64,000 bases of DNA, taken from the NCBI GenBank assembly GCA_037385685.1, contig JARRMW010000003.1, positions 1-64,000 of the forward strand, in the 5' to 3' direction. Position numbers and translations under genes: made by a program. This document shows positions 1 through 8,148 of the stretch, piece by piece (positions within the stretch are counted from its first letter, which is position 1; every line of letters starts with the position of its first letter). The DNA is from Sva-25 sp037385685 (GTDB lineage: Bacteria > Pseudomonadota > Gammaproteobacteria > Chromatiales > Chromatiaceae). Below the pieces are notes generated by a model that was given only the letters and a program-made list of their open reading frames with translations, did not search any database and was not told the origin of the DNA.

Positions 1-20
1 GCCTGCCGGACGAGAGCCTG

Positions 21-1547
21 ATGCCATCGAAATACCTTGAGAAAATCCTGCGTGCACGCGTCTACGACGTGGCCGAGGAGACGCCGCTGGAATATGCGCA
101 TCGCCTGTCGCAGAAGCTGGACAACCATGTCCGGCTCAAGCGCGAGGACCTGCAGCCTGTCTTCTCTTTCAAGCTGCGCGGTGCCTACAACAAGCTCGCA
201 AACATGCCCGAGGAACTGCGCAACAAGGGCGTCATAGCCGCATCCGCAGGCAACCATGCGCAGGGCGTGGCGCTTGCAGCACGCCGCATGGGCATCCCGG
301 CAACCATCGTCATGCCGCGCACGACTCCGCCGATCAAGGTCGAGGCCGTCAGGATGCATGGTGCAAAAGCTGTTCTGCATGGCGACTCCTATGACGAAGC
401 TTACGCCCAGGCGATCAAGCTGGCTGAACAGAAGCAGCTCAGCTTCATCCACCCTTTCGACGACCCGGACGTGATTGCAGGCCAGGGCACCATCGGTGTC
501 GAGATCCTGCGCCAGCACCAGGACCCCATACACAGCGTCTTCGTGCCTGTTGGCGGCGGCGGACTCATTGCAGGCGTTTCCGCCTACATCAAGTCGATCT
601 GTCCGAACACGCGCATCATCGGTGTCGAGCCGGAAGATTCACCGACGCTCGAACGCGCACTCGCTGCAAAACGCAGGGTGATACTCAAGCAGACAGGGCT
701 TTTCGCTGACGGTGTTGCGGTCAAGCAGATCGGCAAGGAGACCTTTCGTGTCGCACGAAAGACCGTCGATGAAGTGATACTCGTCAAGACAGACGAGATC
801 TGTGCAGCCATCAAGGATATCTTCGAGGATACGCGCTCGATCGCCGAACCAGCAGGTGCACTGGCCATCGCCGGCATGAAGAAGTACGTCGCAAAGTATG
901 ACCTGCATGATGAACAAATGATCGCGATCGTCAGCGGCGCCAACATGAACTTCGATCGACTGCGCCATGTTGCGGAACGCGCCGAGATCGGGGAGATGCG
1001 CGAAGCACTGCTTGCCGTCATGATCCCGGAAGTACCGGGCAGCTTCCAGAAATTCTGCCGCCTGCTCGGCAAGCGCAGCATCACGGAATTCAACTACCGT
1101 TATGCCGACAGCAAGGACGCCTATGTCTTCTGCGGCATCGAGGTTGCAGAAGGGGTCCAGGAAAGAGAACGACTGATCAGTGAACTCGGCGAGGCCGGTT
1201 ACGGAGTCACTGACCTGACCGACAACGAAACAGCGAAGCTGCACATCCGCTACATGGTGGGCGGGCATACACCCGAGGCACTCAATGAGAAACTCTTCCG
1301 CTTCCAGTTTCCGGAACGCCCGGGTGCACTCTTGAATTTCCTCTCGCGCGTAGGCAAACGCTGGAACATCAGCCTGTTCCACTACCGCAATCACGGCGCG
1401 GCCTATGGCAGGGTATTGATCGGCATCCAGTTACCGGATGAAGACAAGCGTGACTTCACATCGCAGATGGACAAGCTTGGCTACCGTTACTGGGAAGAGA
1501 CGGACAATCCCGCCTACCATTTCTTCGCGGTACCGAATAAAACCTGA
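21..1547 (+). CDS. ilvA: Threonine ammonia-lyase, biosynthetic (IlvA)
   Basis: PLP enzyme that deaminates threonine to 2-oxobutanoate, the first committed step of isoleucine synthesis, in the cytosol. The 508-residue product is close to the 514 of E. coli IlvA. The N-terminal two thirds is the fold-type II catalytic domain, with the PLP lysine in FSFKLRGAYNKL (K51), the SAGNHAQG loop near residue 74 and the glycine-rich VGGGGL phosphate loop near 177. The last third holds two ACT-like regulatory domains (about 330-410 and 420-508), which in this family give isoleucine feedback inhibition. The start lies 20 bases into the window with a weak GAGAG ahead, so upstream context is cut off. A strong hairpin terminator follows. 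Assignment is secure. Confidence 0.96.
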   Translation: MPSKYLEKILRARVYDVAEETPLEYAHRLSQKLDNHVRLKREDLQPVFSFKLRGAYNKLANMPEELRNKGVIAASAGNHAQGVALAARRMGIPATIVMPRTTPPIKVEAVRMHGAKAVLHGDSYDEAYAQAIKLAEQKQLSFIHPFDDPDVIAGQGTIGVEILRQHQDPIHSVFVPVGGGGLIAGVSAYIKSICPNTRIIGVEPEDSPTLERALAAKRRVILKQTGLFADGVAVKQIGKETFRVARKTVDEVILVKTDEICAAIKDIFEDTRSIAEPAGALAIAGMKKYVAKYDLHDEQMIAIVSGANMNFDRLRHVAERAEIGEMREALLAVMIPEVPGSFQKFCRLLGKRSITEFNYRYADSKDAYVFCGIEVAEGVQERERLISELGEAGYGVTDLTDNETAKLHIRYMVGGHTPEALNEKLFRFQFPERPGALLNFLSRVGKRWNISLFHYRNHGAAYGRVLIGIQLPDEDKRDFTSQMDKLGYRYWEETDNPAYHFFAVPNKT

Positions 1548-1565
1548 TGCGATCCATTACCCCAT

Positions 1566-1600
1566 AAAAAAACAGGGCCCGCAAAGGGCCCTGTTTTTTA
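1566..1600. terminator. Bidirectional intrinsic terminator between ilvA and the H1-like gene
   Basis: A 9-bp perfect stem (ACAGGGCCC / GGGCCCTGT) with a five-base loop is flanked by an A-run on the left and a T-run on the right. It can therefore stop transcripts from both convergent genes. Confidence 0.92.
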
Positions 1601-1618
1601 TAGACGAAGCAATGAAGA

Positions 1619-1909
1619 TTATCTCTTCTTGCGAGCAGCCTTTTTCCTGGCCGCTTTCTTTTTAGCGACTTTTTTCTTCGCGACCTTCTTTTTAGCCGCT
1701 GCCTTTTTCTTGGCTACTTTCTTTTTAGCGACTTTTTTCTTGGCTGCTTTTTTCTTCGCGACCTTCTTTTTGGCTGCTGCCTTTTTCTTGGCTACTTTCT
1801 TTTTAGCAACCTTCTTCTTGGTTGCTGCTACTTTCTTTTTGACGGCTACCTTTTTCTTGGCAGCTGCCTTCTTCTTCGAAGACTTCTTCTTTGCCTTCTT
1901 GATTGCCAT
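1619..1909 (-). CDS. Histone H1-like Lys/Ala-rich DNA-binding protein
   Basis: A 96-residue, extremely basic protein made almost only of Lys, Ala and Val in repeats of the type AKKKVAKKKVAKKKA after the N-terminus MAIKKAKKKSSKKK. This composition matches bacterial H1-like (HC1/AlgP-type) C-terminal domains, which bind DNA without sequence specificity and compact or modulate the nucleoid. There is no globular domain. A GGGGG-type ribosome binding site lies just upstream (around 1915). It is convergent with ilvA and shares its terminator. Low-complexity repeats make length variable between strains. A second H1-like segment occurs as the tail of the kinase-like gene ending at 31439. Role is inferred from composition only. 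Confidence 0.82.
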   Translation of the reverse strand: MAIKKAKKKSSKKKAAAKKKVAVKKKVAATKKKVAKKKVAKKKAAAKKKVAKKKAAKKKVAKKKVAKKKAAAKKKVAKKKVAKKKAARKKAARKKR

Positions 1910-2006
1910 ATCAGCCCCCTTTGAACTTTGATGGATGAAAACAAAACATGTCAGTGACGATGCACTACTGAATAGTAGTTAGGTTCAACATGATTAATCA
2001 AGTTTT

Positions 2007-2333
2007 TTATTGGTTATGTTTGTCTTTATAAAAAGAGACATGATCAACAACAAGAGATCTTGAAGCCATCAATGCATGTGCAATCATCAATCCACCTTTA
2101 CTGCTTGTCTGTTGATCAGGATGTTTATCCATCATACAGCCTGATGCGCATTCGCTTTCATCAGCCAACAGACATGCAAAACAATCCGTCATGAGAGCAC
2201 TGAATAAAAGCTGCCAGATACCTGGTCGATGAATACAAGTTCTTGCCTGGTCGTGACCGCCATTCATATCCAGTATCTCCGCAAAACTTGTACATGGCGA
2301 TGGATCAATGCTGGTTGAAAGAGGATCAATCAT
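2007..2333 (-). CDS. Doubtful hypothetical protein
   Basis: An open frame of 108 codons with no recognised family. It is Cys- and Met-rich (several C and MM pairs, for example SGCMMDKH and DCFACLLADE). The stretch is more AT-rich than its neighbours and lies between the H1-like gene and fau, with a large inverted repeat directly upstream. I see no convincing Shine-Dalgarno site or promoter. It may be a genuine orphan, the remnant of a transferred gene, or chance. The opposite strand has no better frame. Confidence 0.28.
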   Translation of the reverse strand: MIDPLSTSIDPSPCTSFAEILDMNGGHDQARTCIHRPGIWQLLFSALMTDCFACLLADESECASGCMMDKHPDQQTSSKGGLMIAHALMASRSLVVDHVSFYKDKHNQ

Positions 2334-2334
2334 G

Positions 2335-2380
2335 CGGTGTCAGAGATTATTTTCTGGCAAGAAAATGATCTCTGACACCG
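2335..2380. repeat. Long imperfect palindrome, REP-like, downstream of fau
   Basis: Two 21-base arms (2335-2355 and 2360-2380) are reverse complements except at one position, separated by GGCA. The arms begin CGGTGTCAGAGAT. There is no T-run on either side, so it is not a standard terminator. The length and the GTGTCAGAGA core recall REP sequences mobilised by RAYT transposases, but no such transposase gene is nearby. Confidence 0.7.
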
Positions 2381-2398
2381 GGTCATCCCGATACCGGT

Positions 2399-2986
2399 TT
2401 ATACGTGAAGGCCTTCTTCAGTGACCACGCAATCGAGTCGTACATCCCAGTCAGAAGCCTCGATCTTTTCAACCTGCTGGAAGTGGTGCGCAACACCGAT
2501 CAGCAAGGGACGCTTCCATCGCCTGAAAGAACGCGCATAACCGAATGTCCTGTCGTAATAGCCACCGCCCATGCCAATACGATTGAGCGAGGCATCGAAT
2601 GCAACAAGCGGTACGATGATGACATCAAGCCGGTGTACAGATGGCGCCAGCGTAAGGGATGTGCATCGCGGCTCCCTGATGCCATACCTGTTCCTGACGA
2701 GCGCACGCTTGCCGTCCCAGTGACAAAAAAGCAAACGTCCGTGCCTGAACGGGTGCAGGACCGGTAGATAGAGTCGCTTGCGTTTCAGAAGCAGTTGTTG
2801 GATGAGGGGTGCAGTATCGAGTTCGCCATTGACGGAAAGATAGACCGCGATCCGTCTTGCCCTGCGAAAGGCAGCAAGAGATGCGAGATGCCTGCTGACA
2901 GACTCACCGTGTGAACGGTTTTCCTTTGTAGAGAGTGATTGTCTCCGGCTACGGATGACTTTTCGAATGGAAGCAGGAGATGTCAT
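2399..2986 (-). CDS. fau: 5-formyltetrahydrofolate cyclo-ligase
   Basis: Converts 5-formyl-THF to 5,10-methenyl-THF with ATP, returning folate to the one-carbon pool. The family signature is clear: an Arg-rich N-terminal helix (RKVIRSRRQSL), YLSVNGELDT, the central RYGIREP, and the glycine loop IGMGGGYYDRTF that binds nucleotide. The frame extends upstream to an ATG at 3013, but that would run into the 3' end of the 6S RNA. The ATG at 2986 (MTSPASIRK, 195 residues) is preferred and matches the usual family length. It lies in the conserved zapA-6S RNA-fau order, where 6S RNA and fau are often co-transcribed. Assignment strong, start fairly strong. Confidence 0.92.
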   Translation of the reverse strand: MTSPASIRKVIRSRRQSLSTKENRSHGESVSRHLASLAAFRRARRIAVYLSVNGELDTAPLIQQLLLKRKRLYLPVLHPFRHGRLLFCHWDGKRALVRNRYGIREPRCTSLTLAPSVHRLDVIIVPLVAFDASLNRIGMGGGYYDRTFGYARSFRRWKRPLLIGVAHHFQQVEKIEASDWDVRLDCVVTEEGLHV

Positions 2987-2994
2987 TGTGTGAG

Positions 2995-3190
2995 GGTGAG
3001 GGCGAAACCGCAAGTGCCGTTACCAATCGTGCCCTTGAACCTCAAGGTTCAAGTGGGAACCTGAGCAGTGCTTTAGGCTTTCCGCTCGAAGACGGACATG
3101 CACACCGGACACTGGTCGTTGGCTCCCCGGGTCTTTGCAAGGCTCAAGAAATACTTGATTGGCTCACAAACACCGCAGTAGACGCCCTGA
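2995..3190 (-). ncRNA. ssrS: 6S RNA (SsrS)
   Basis: On the minus strand this segment has the features of gammaproteobacterial 6S RNA. The terminal stem pairs AGGGCG near the 5' end with CGCCCT near the 3' end. The segment GTGCATGTCCGTC..CGGAAAGCCT corresponds to the E. coli GAGCATGCTCGGTCCGTCCGAGAAGCCT region, and the 3' hairpin CTTGAACCTTGAGGTTCAAG matches the E. coli CTTGAACCAAGGGTTCAAG hairpin. Position between zapA and fau is the conserved location. 6S RNA mimics an open promoter and binds sigma70 RNA polymerase in stationary phase. Ends are estimated from the closing stem and the -10 box. Confidence 0.9.
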
Positions 3191-3195
3191 CTTCT

Positions 3196-3201
3196 ATAAT
3201 A
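3196..3201 (-). promoter_or_regulatory. -10 element of the 6S RNA promoter
   Basis: TATTAT on the minus strand, about six bases before the predicted 5' end of the 6S RNA and overlapping the spacer after zapA. No good -35 is visible. Confidence 0.6.
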
Positions 3202-3212
3202 TCCGATTCTGC

Positions 3213-3527
3213 CTAAAGTTCCAGCTGATTTGTATCATTGAGCGCCAGCTCGACCTTGTCACGCAGCGACTTGATACGACGTGCAAGCTGGTCGCCGTCA
3301 GTACTGACCTTGTCGCGCAGGGCAAGCACTTCGTGAGAGAGGTTCAGGGCGGCCATGACGGCAATGCGTTCATTGCTCATGACCTTTCCGCTCGTGCGGA
3401 TCTCCTTCATACGGCTGTCGAGCAAGGCTGCGGAATTGCGCAGCGCATCTTCCTCGCCGGGACCGCACGCAATCATGTATTCCTCGCCAAGGATATTGAC
3501 GGTAATCGGCTTGGGCTTGTTGCTCAC
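3213..3527 (-). CDS. zapA: Cell division protein ZapA
   Basis: ZapA binds FtsZ and cross-links protofilaments at the Z ring. The 104-residue product has the family N-terminus (KPITVNILGEEYMIACGPGEE), the AALLDSRMKEIR segment and a C-terminal coiled coil (about 60-104). Its first codons overlap the end of the small coiled-coil gene upstream by four bases, so the two are translationally coupled. The 6S RNA follows at once downstream. Position beside ygfB/pepP is conserved in gammaproteobacteria. Confidence 0.95.
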   Translation of the reverse strand: MSNKPKPITVNILGEEYMIACGPGEEDALRNSAALLDSRMKEIRTSGKVMSNERIAVMAALNLSHEVLALRDKVSTDGDQLARRIKSLRDKVELALNDTNQLEL

Positions 3528-3733
3528 GAATGCTCTTCCAGGGCTTTGAGACGACTGATCATGGCCTCGACACGATTGCGGGCCATTTCAGTTTTTTCGA
3601 TCAGGGCCGCCCGCTCATTGACGAGGGTCTCCTGGCTTGCACGCAGCGTCTTGTTTTCCTCCTTGAGATGCATACAGGCATCGACAAGTTCATTGACGCG
3701 TGATTCAAGCATTTTTAATTCTTTATCTGCCAT
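3524..3733 (-). CDS. Small coiled-coil protein, TIGR02449/ZapB-like
   Basis: A 69-residue protein starting at the ATG of MADKELKMLE; the longer frame to 3766 would add eleven unlikely residues. Nearly the whole chain is heptad-patterned (LESRVNELVDACMHLKEENKTLRA.. and ..RVEAMISRLKALEEH), predicted to be one coiled coil. Proteins of this size next to zapA in pseudomonads belong to the TIGR02449 group and resemble ZapB, which links ZapA to the nucleoid. It is divergent from ygfB. The ZapB function is inferred from context and shape, not from a conserved active site. Confidence 0.8.
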   Translation of the reverse strand: MADKELKMLESRVNELVDACMHLKEENKTLRASQETLVNERAALIEKTEMARNRVEAMISRLKALEEHS

Positions 3734-3843
3734 CACTGCTGCCTTTCCACATGTGGTCACAGCCAACTATAGAGAGCATGATGGATCGGGTCAATCCTCA
3801 CAGGCATAATAGAGAGTCGTTCCAGGAGACAGACCAGAATACC

Positions 3844-4383
3844 GTGACAGCAGCCATCGACTACGAGACCATCGATACCCGTTTGCAGGCAATCGGCCTG
3901 CAGATCCCGGCCGCCGAGGCACATGGCCTTGTCACCGGGCTGATCTGCGGCGATTTCGATCGGTCACTCGCGCTCATGAACCGGGAACTGCTCCCGGAGA
4001 AGAAGACCGACGACCGGGAATTCACGGAAAGCAAGGCGGAGCTGACACAGATGCACGCCGTCATCAACGAGCAGTTGCGTGACATGGAACTCGGTTTCCG
4101 TCTGCTCTTGCCAGCAGAATCTGCCGGCATCGCCAGGCGTGCAGCCGCACTGGTCAGCTGGTGCCAGGGCTTCATGTACGGCTTTGGTGTCAGCGCCCGT
4201 GAAAGCGAGAAAAAACTCTCGCAAGATGCGCAGGAAGCACTGCAGGACCTCGGCGAATTCACGCGGCTGGACACGCTTGCAGTCAGCGAGGATGATGAAG
4301 AGGAAATGGAAGCCCTGACTGAACTGGAAGAGTACATGCGGGTGGCCGTCATTACCATCCACCAGGATATGCTACCGAGATGA
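3844..4383 (+). CDS. ygfB: UPF0149 family protein YgfB
   Basis: A 179-residue acidic helical protein of the YgfB family. The signature AEAHGLVTGLICG lies near residue 23, followed by LVSWCQGFMYGFGV and an acidic segment (SEDDEEEMEALTELEEYMRVAVI). The frame opens earlier, but alignment with E. coli YgfB, which has about 30 residues before its own HGL motif, favours the GTG at 3844. An AGGAGA lies 14 bases upstream, slightly long. YgfB in Pseudomonas aeruginosa affects ampDh3 expression; elsewhere its role is unclear. The stop overlaps the pepP start (ATGA), so it leads a pepP-ubiH-ubiI operon. Confidence 0.88.
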   Translation: MTAAIDYETIDTRLQAIGLQIPAAEAHGLVTGLICGDFDRSLALMNRELLPEKKTDDREFTESKAELTQMHAVINEQLRDMELGFRLLLPAESAGIARRAAALVSWCQGFMYGFGVSARESEKKLSQDAQEALQDLGEFTRLDTLAVSEDDEEEMEALTELEEYMRVAVITIHQDMLPR

Positions 4384-5684
4384 CAAAAGCAGAATTCAAG
4401 CGCCGCAGGGCCCAGCTGATGCGCATGATGGGGAAGAATGCCATTGCCATTGTGCCCACCTCTCCCGAACGTCTTCGCAACCGTGATGTGCACTACCCGT
4501 TTCGGCCCGACAGTGACTTCTACTATCTCACGGGATTCAATGAACCCGAGGCAGTTGCCGTGCTCATACCGGGCAGAAAAACAGCAGAGTACATTCTCTT
4601 CTGCCGGCAGCGCGACCCGGAACGAGAGCAGTGGGATGGTCGCCGTGCCGGTCAGGAAGGTGCCATTCGCGACTACGGTGCTGACGACTCCTTCCCGATC
4701 GAAGACCTCGATGACATCTTGCCGCGCATGCTGGAACAGTGCGAGCGCGTCTTCTACGCCATGGGTTGCGATCCGGATCTCGACCACCGCATGTCCGAAT
4801 GGATCGGGAAGGTTCGCTCACGTGCCCGCTCCGGTATCCAGGGCCCGTTCGAATTTATTGCACTCGATCACTACCTGCATGACATGCGGCTCTACAAGAG
4901 CCGTTCGGAAATCGCCACCATGCGCAAGGCCGCCCGCATCTCCGCGGCCGCACATGGTCAACTCATGAAGACCTGCCGGCCAGGCATGCATGAATACCAG
5001 CTACAGGCGGACTTCGAACACGCCTGTGCCAGAAAAGGCGCCACGCGCCAGGCCTATCCGTCGATCGTCGGCGGCGGCAACAACGCCTGTATCCTGCACT
5101 ACATCGAGAACACTGCCGAACTCAGGGACGGTGAACTCGTACTGATCGATGCCGGCTGCGAACTCGACTGCTATGCCTCGGACATCACACGCACTTTCCC
5201 GATCAACGGCAAGTTCACCGAACCCCAGCGCCAGCTTTACCAACTCGTGCTGGACGCGCAGCATGCCGCTATTGATGCCGTACGCCCGGGCAACAGCTGG
5301 CAGGCACCGCACGAGGCTGCCGTGAAGGTCCTGACCCGCGGTCTGGTCAAGCTCGGCCTGCTCAAGGGACAGCCCGCCCGGCTCATTAAAAAGGAAGCCT
5401 ATAACAAATTCTACATGCACAAGACCGGCCACTGGCTCGGCATGGATGTGCATGATGTCGGGGATTACAAGGTTGACGGGGCATGGCGTATGTTCGAACC
5501 CGGCATGGTGCTGACCGTGGAGCCGGGACTCTACATCCCCGAAGGCATGCGTGGCGTGGCGAAAAAATGGCAAGGCATCGGTATCAGGATTGAAGACGAT
5601 GTCCTTGTCACGAAAGACGGGCACGAGGTACTGACCTCGGATGCACCGAAAGAGATCGACGAGATCGAGGCACTGATGGCATGA
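4380..5684 (+). CDS. pepP: Xaa-Pro aminopeptidase (aminopeptidase P)
   Basis: Dimanganese peptidase that removes the N-terminal residue before proline. The 434-residue protein has the creatinase-like N-terminal domain (about 1-170; FRPDSDFYYLTGF, RDPEREQWDGRR) and the pita-bread catalytic domain. Metal ligands are visible: Asp in LIDAGCELDCYASDITRTFP, His in HKTGHWLGMDVHD, Glu in LTVEPGLYIP and Glu in IRIEDDVLV. It overlaps ygfB and ubiH by four bases on each side, a tightly coupled operon seen in E. coli as ygfB-pepP-ubiH-visC. Why a peptidase sits with ubiquinone genes is not known. Confidence 0.97.
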   Translation: MTKAEFKRRRAQLMRMMGKNAIAIVPTSPERLRNRDVHYPFRPDSDFYYLTGFNEPEAVAVLIPGRKTAEYILFCRQRDPEREQWDGRRAGQEGAIRDYGADDSFPIEDLDDILPRMLEQCERVFYAMGCDPDLDHRMSEWIGKVRSRARSGIQGPFEFIALDHYLHDMRLYKSRSEIATMRKAARISAAAHGQLMKTCRPGMHEYQLQADFEHACARKGATRQAYPSIVGGGNNACILHYIENTAELRDGELVLIDAGCELDCYASDITRTFPINGKFTEPQRQLYQLVLDAQHAAIDAVRPGNSWQAPHEAAVKVLTRGLVKLGLLKGQPARLIKKEAYNKFYMHKTGHWLGMDVHDVGDYKVDGAWRMFEPGMVLTVEPGLYIPEGMRGVAKKWQGIGIRIEDDVLVTKDGHEVLTSDAPKEIDEIEALMA

Positions 5685-6901
5685 ACCATGACTATGACAT
5701 CGTCATTGCCGGAGGGGGGCTGGCCGGACTCACGCTGGCCTCCGCGCTCGCACCCACAGGCGCGCGCATGGCCGTCATCGAGGCAAGCCCTCCGCAAGCC
5801 GACACGCCACCCAGCTTCGACGATCGCGCAATCGCTCTCGCACACGGTAGCCGCCTGATCTTCGAGGGCATCGGTCTCTGGGATGCAATCGCACCCGCAG
5901 CCACTCCTATCAGGAAGATCCATGTTTCCGAACGTGGCAAATTCGGCTTCACCCATCTCGACGCCGCGGAAGAGCAGGTCCCGGCGCTGGGTTATGTGAC
6001 GCTGGCACGCAACCTCGGACAGGTGCTGCTCACGCATTTTGGCAAAACCGGTATCGACTTTTTCTGCCCGGCTCTCCTCGTCGACCTGGACAATACCAAT
6101 GAAGGCGTCACCCTCACGATCGATGCGGAGGATGGCAGACGCAAGCTCACGACAAAACTGCTGGTTGCAGCGGACGGGGGCCAATCTCAGATCCGCGAGC
6201 GACTCGGTATCAAGGTGCGCCGGTGGGACTATGGCCATACCGCCATCGTCAGCAACCTGGTCCCGGGAAAACCGCACGCCAATATCGCCTATGAGCGTTT
6301 CACGACTGATGGCCCACTGGCGCTGCTGCCGATGACAGAGAATCGCTTCGGCGTCGTACTGACAATACCGACGGCACAGAGCGAGGAGATCCTTGCGCTT
6401 GACGACAGCGACTTCATCAACCTGCTGCAGGAACGCTTCGGTTACCGCTGTGGACGCTTTACACGCGTCGGTCGACGCACTGCCTATCCACTGGCGCTGA
6501 TCACAGCAAAGGAATCGGTACGCCAGCGCGTGGCACTGCTTGGCAATGCCGCGCACACACTGCACCCGATCTCCGGCCAGGGCTTCAATCTCGGTTTACG
6601 CGATGTTGCCGTACTGGCCGATGTTGCCACCAATGCCATGAAAACCGGGTCAGACCCCGGTAACGAGATAACCCTGAACAGCTATGCGAGCCAGCGCCAG
6701 TCTGACCAGCGCAACATGGCACTGGCTACAGACGCCCTTGCCCGCCTCTTCAGCAACCCGCTCTCTATCGTCAGCACGGGACGCAACATCGGCCTGATTG
6801 CCGCTGACCTGTTACCAGGCATTCGTCACGGAATCGCGAGGCACGCAATGGGCCTGAAGGATGCACACACCCGCCTCTCGCGAGGGCTATCCATTGAGTA
6901 G
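5681..6901 (+). CDS. ubiH: 2-octaprenyl-6-methoxyphenol hydroxylase (UbiH)
   Basis: FAD-dependent monooxygenase of aerobic ubiquinone synthesis, adding the C1 hydroxyl to the polyprenylated ring. The 406-residue chain has the Rossmann GGGLAGL motif near residue 12, the ADGGQSQIRE (DG) motif and the second FAD motif GNAAHTLHPISGQGFNLGLRD typical of the UbiH/Coq6 family. It overlaps pepP (ATGA) and the next flavin hydroxylase. A short REP-like palindrome (6644-6661) falls inside the coding sequence without breaking the frame. UbiH and UbiF/UbiI are close relatives; position after pepP supports UbiH. Confidence 0.92.
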   Translation: MNHDYDIVIAGGGLAGLTLASALAPTGARMAVIEASPPQADTPPSFDDRAIALAHGSRLIFEGIGLWDAIAPAATPIRKIHVSERGKFGFTHLDAAEEQVPALGYVTLARNLGQVLLTHFGKTGIDFFCPALLVDLDNTNEGVTLTIDAEDGRRKLTTKLLVAADGGQSQIRERLGIKVRRWDYGHTAIVSNLVPGKPHANIAYERFTTDGPLALLPMTENRFGVVLTIPTAQSEEILALDDSDFINLLQERFGYRCGRFTRVGRRTAYPLALITAKESVRQRVALLGNAAHTLHPISGQGFNLGLRDVAVLADVATNAMKTGSDPGNEITLNSYASQRQSDQRNMALATDALARLFSNPLSIVSTGRNIGLIAADLLPGIRHGIARHAMGLKDAHTRLSRGLSIE

Positions 6902-8117
6902 GTCGGACTATGACATTCTCGTTGCCGGAGGAGGCATGGTTGGCGCCGCGGTTGCCTGCGCACTGTCCGGCAACCGCCTGCGCATCGGCGTCGTCGAGAA
7001 GCAGTCGCCCGTGCTCGAATGGCCCCGGGATGAAATCGATCTTCGGGTCTCGGCCATCAACCATGCCTCGCAGAACCTGCTTCGGAACATCGGCGCCTGG
7101 GACGCTATCCGCGAACGCGGGATCCAACCCTACCGTGAGATGCGTGTCTGGGATCAGCTGCGGCTCGGTGATATCCATTTCGACAGCGCCAGCATCGGCG
7201 AACCGGATCTCGGCCATATCATCCAGAACCGCACCATCCAGGCGTCACTGTGGGAACGCATGCAGCAGCATGCCGATATCGAGCTGCTGACTCCCGCCTG
7301 CATTACGCAGATGGATCAGGAACCGGAGGCTCTCTCGCTGCTGCTGGACGATGGCAGGAGAGTCCGCTGCAAGCTCGCGATCGCCGCCGATGGTGCCAGG
7401 TCACGCTTGCGTGACATGGCAGGCATCGTCGTCGATGTTCACGAATTCAGGCAATACGCCGTCGTCGCGACCGTGAGGACACCGGACGGCCATCATGAGA
7501 CTGCCTGGCAACGCTTCCTGCAAAATGGCCCGCTTGCCTTTTTGCCCGTCTCACCAACAGCCTGTTCCATTGTCTGGTCGACGACAGAACAAGAATCACA
7601 GGAACTGCTCGAACTGGAGAGTGATGCATTTTGCGAACGGCTCCACGAGGCCTCCGAAGGACGGCTTGGTGCACTGAAGTGCCTGCCCGAACGTGCCCGT
7701 TTTCCGTTACGCTCCCAACATGCCCGCAGTTATCTTGCAGAACGCCTTGTTCTCGCTGGCGATGCCGCACACCAGATCCACCCGCTTGCCGGCCAGGGGG
7801 TCAATCTCGGCTTCCGCGATGCAGCCGTCCTCGCAGAGGTCATTCTTGCCGCGCACAAGGCCGGCGAGCCCTGGTACGCGCGGCCTGTACTGCGCCGCTA
7901 TGAGCGTGCCCGACGCGGCGACAACCAGATGACGCGCAAGAGCATGGAGACCTTCAACAGCCTCTTCAGCAATGACTTCCCGCCCCTGCGTTTCGTGCGC
8001 AACCTTGGCCTCAGGGCAGCTGACAGGAGCAGCATTGCGAAACAGTTTTTCATGCAACAGGCACTGGGCACCAGAATGGACGTCCCTCCACTGTGCCGCA
8101 ACCCCCTCACAGGGTAG
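6894..8117 (+). CDS. ubiI: UbiH/UbiI/UbiF-family FAD monooxygenase, probably UbiI
   Basis: A second FAD hydroxylase of the ubiquinone pathway, in E. coli the C5 hydroxylase (UbiI/VisC). It has the GGGMVGAAVACAL Rossmann motif, ADGARSRLR and GDAAHQIHPLAGQGVNLGFRDA. The frame opens at an ATG at 6861, but a GAGGG site seven bases before the TTG at 6894 (LSRSDYDILVAGGG) gives 407 residues and places the N-terminus right before the FAD motif, so TTG is preferred. It overlaps the end of ubiH by eight bases. UbiF or UbiM cannot be excluded by eye. Confidence 0.87.
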   Translation: MSRSDYDILVAGGGMVGAAVACALSGNRLRIGVVEKQSPVLEWPRDEIDLRVSAINHASQNLLRNIGAWDAIRERGIQPYREMRVWDQLRLGDIHFDSASIGEPDLGHIIQNRTIQASLWERMQQHADIELLTPACITQMDQEPEALSLLLDDGRRVRCKLAIAADGARSRLRDMAGIVVDVHEFRQYAVVATVRTPDGHHETAWQRFLQNGPLAFLPVSPTACSIVWSTTEQESQELLELESDAFCERLHEASEGRLGALKCLPERARFPLRSQHARSYLAERLVLAGDAAHQIHPLAGQGVNLGFRDAAVLAEVILAAHKAGEPWYARPVLRRYERARRGDNQMTRKSMETFNSLFSNDFPPLRFVRNLGLRAADRSSIAKQFFMQQALGTRMDVPPLCRNPLTG

Positions 8118-8148
8118 AATGCGCGCGTGAGATTCAAACCCTAATCCT

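Noticed and set aside
1629..1931. Plus-strand frame rich in Phe and Ala, opposite the H1-like gene
   Set aside because: It is the complement of Lys/Ala codons (AAG/GCC to CTT/GGC); the minus frame has a ribosome site and a family-like composition.
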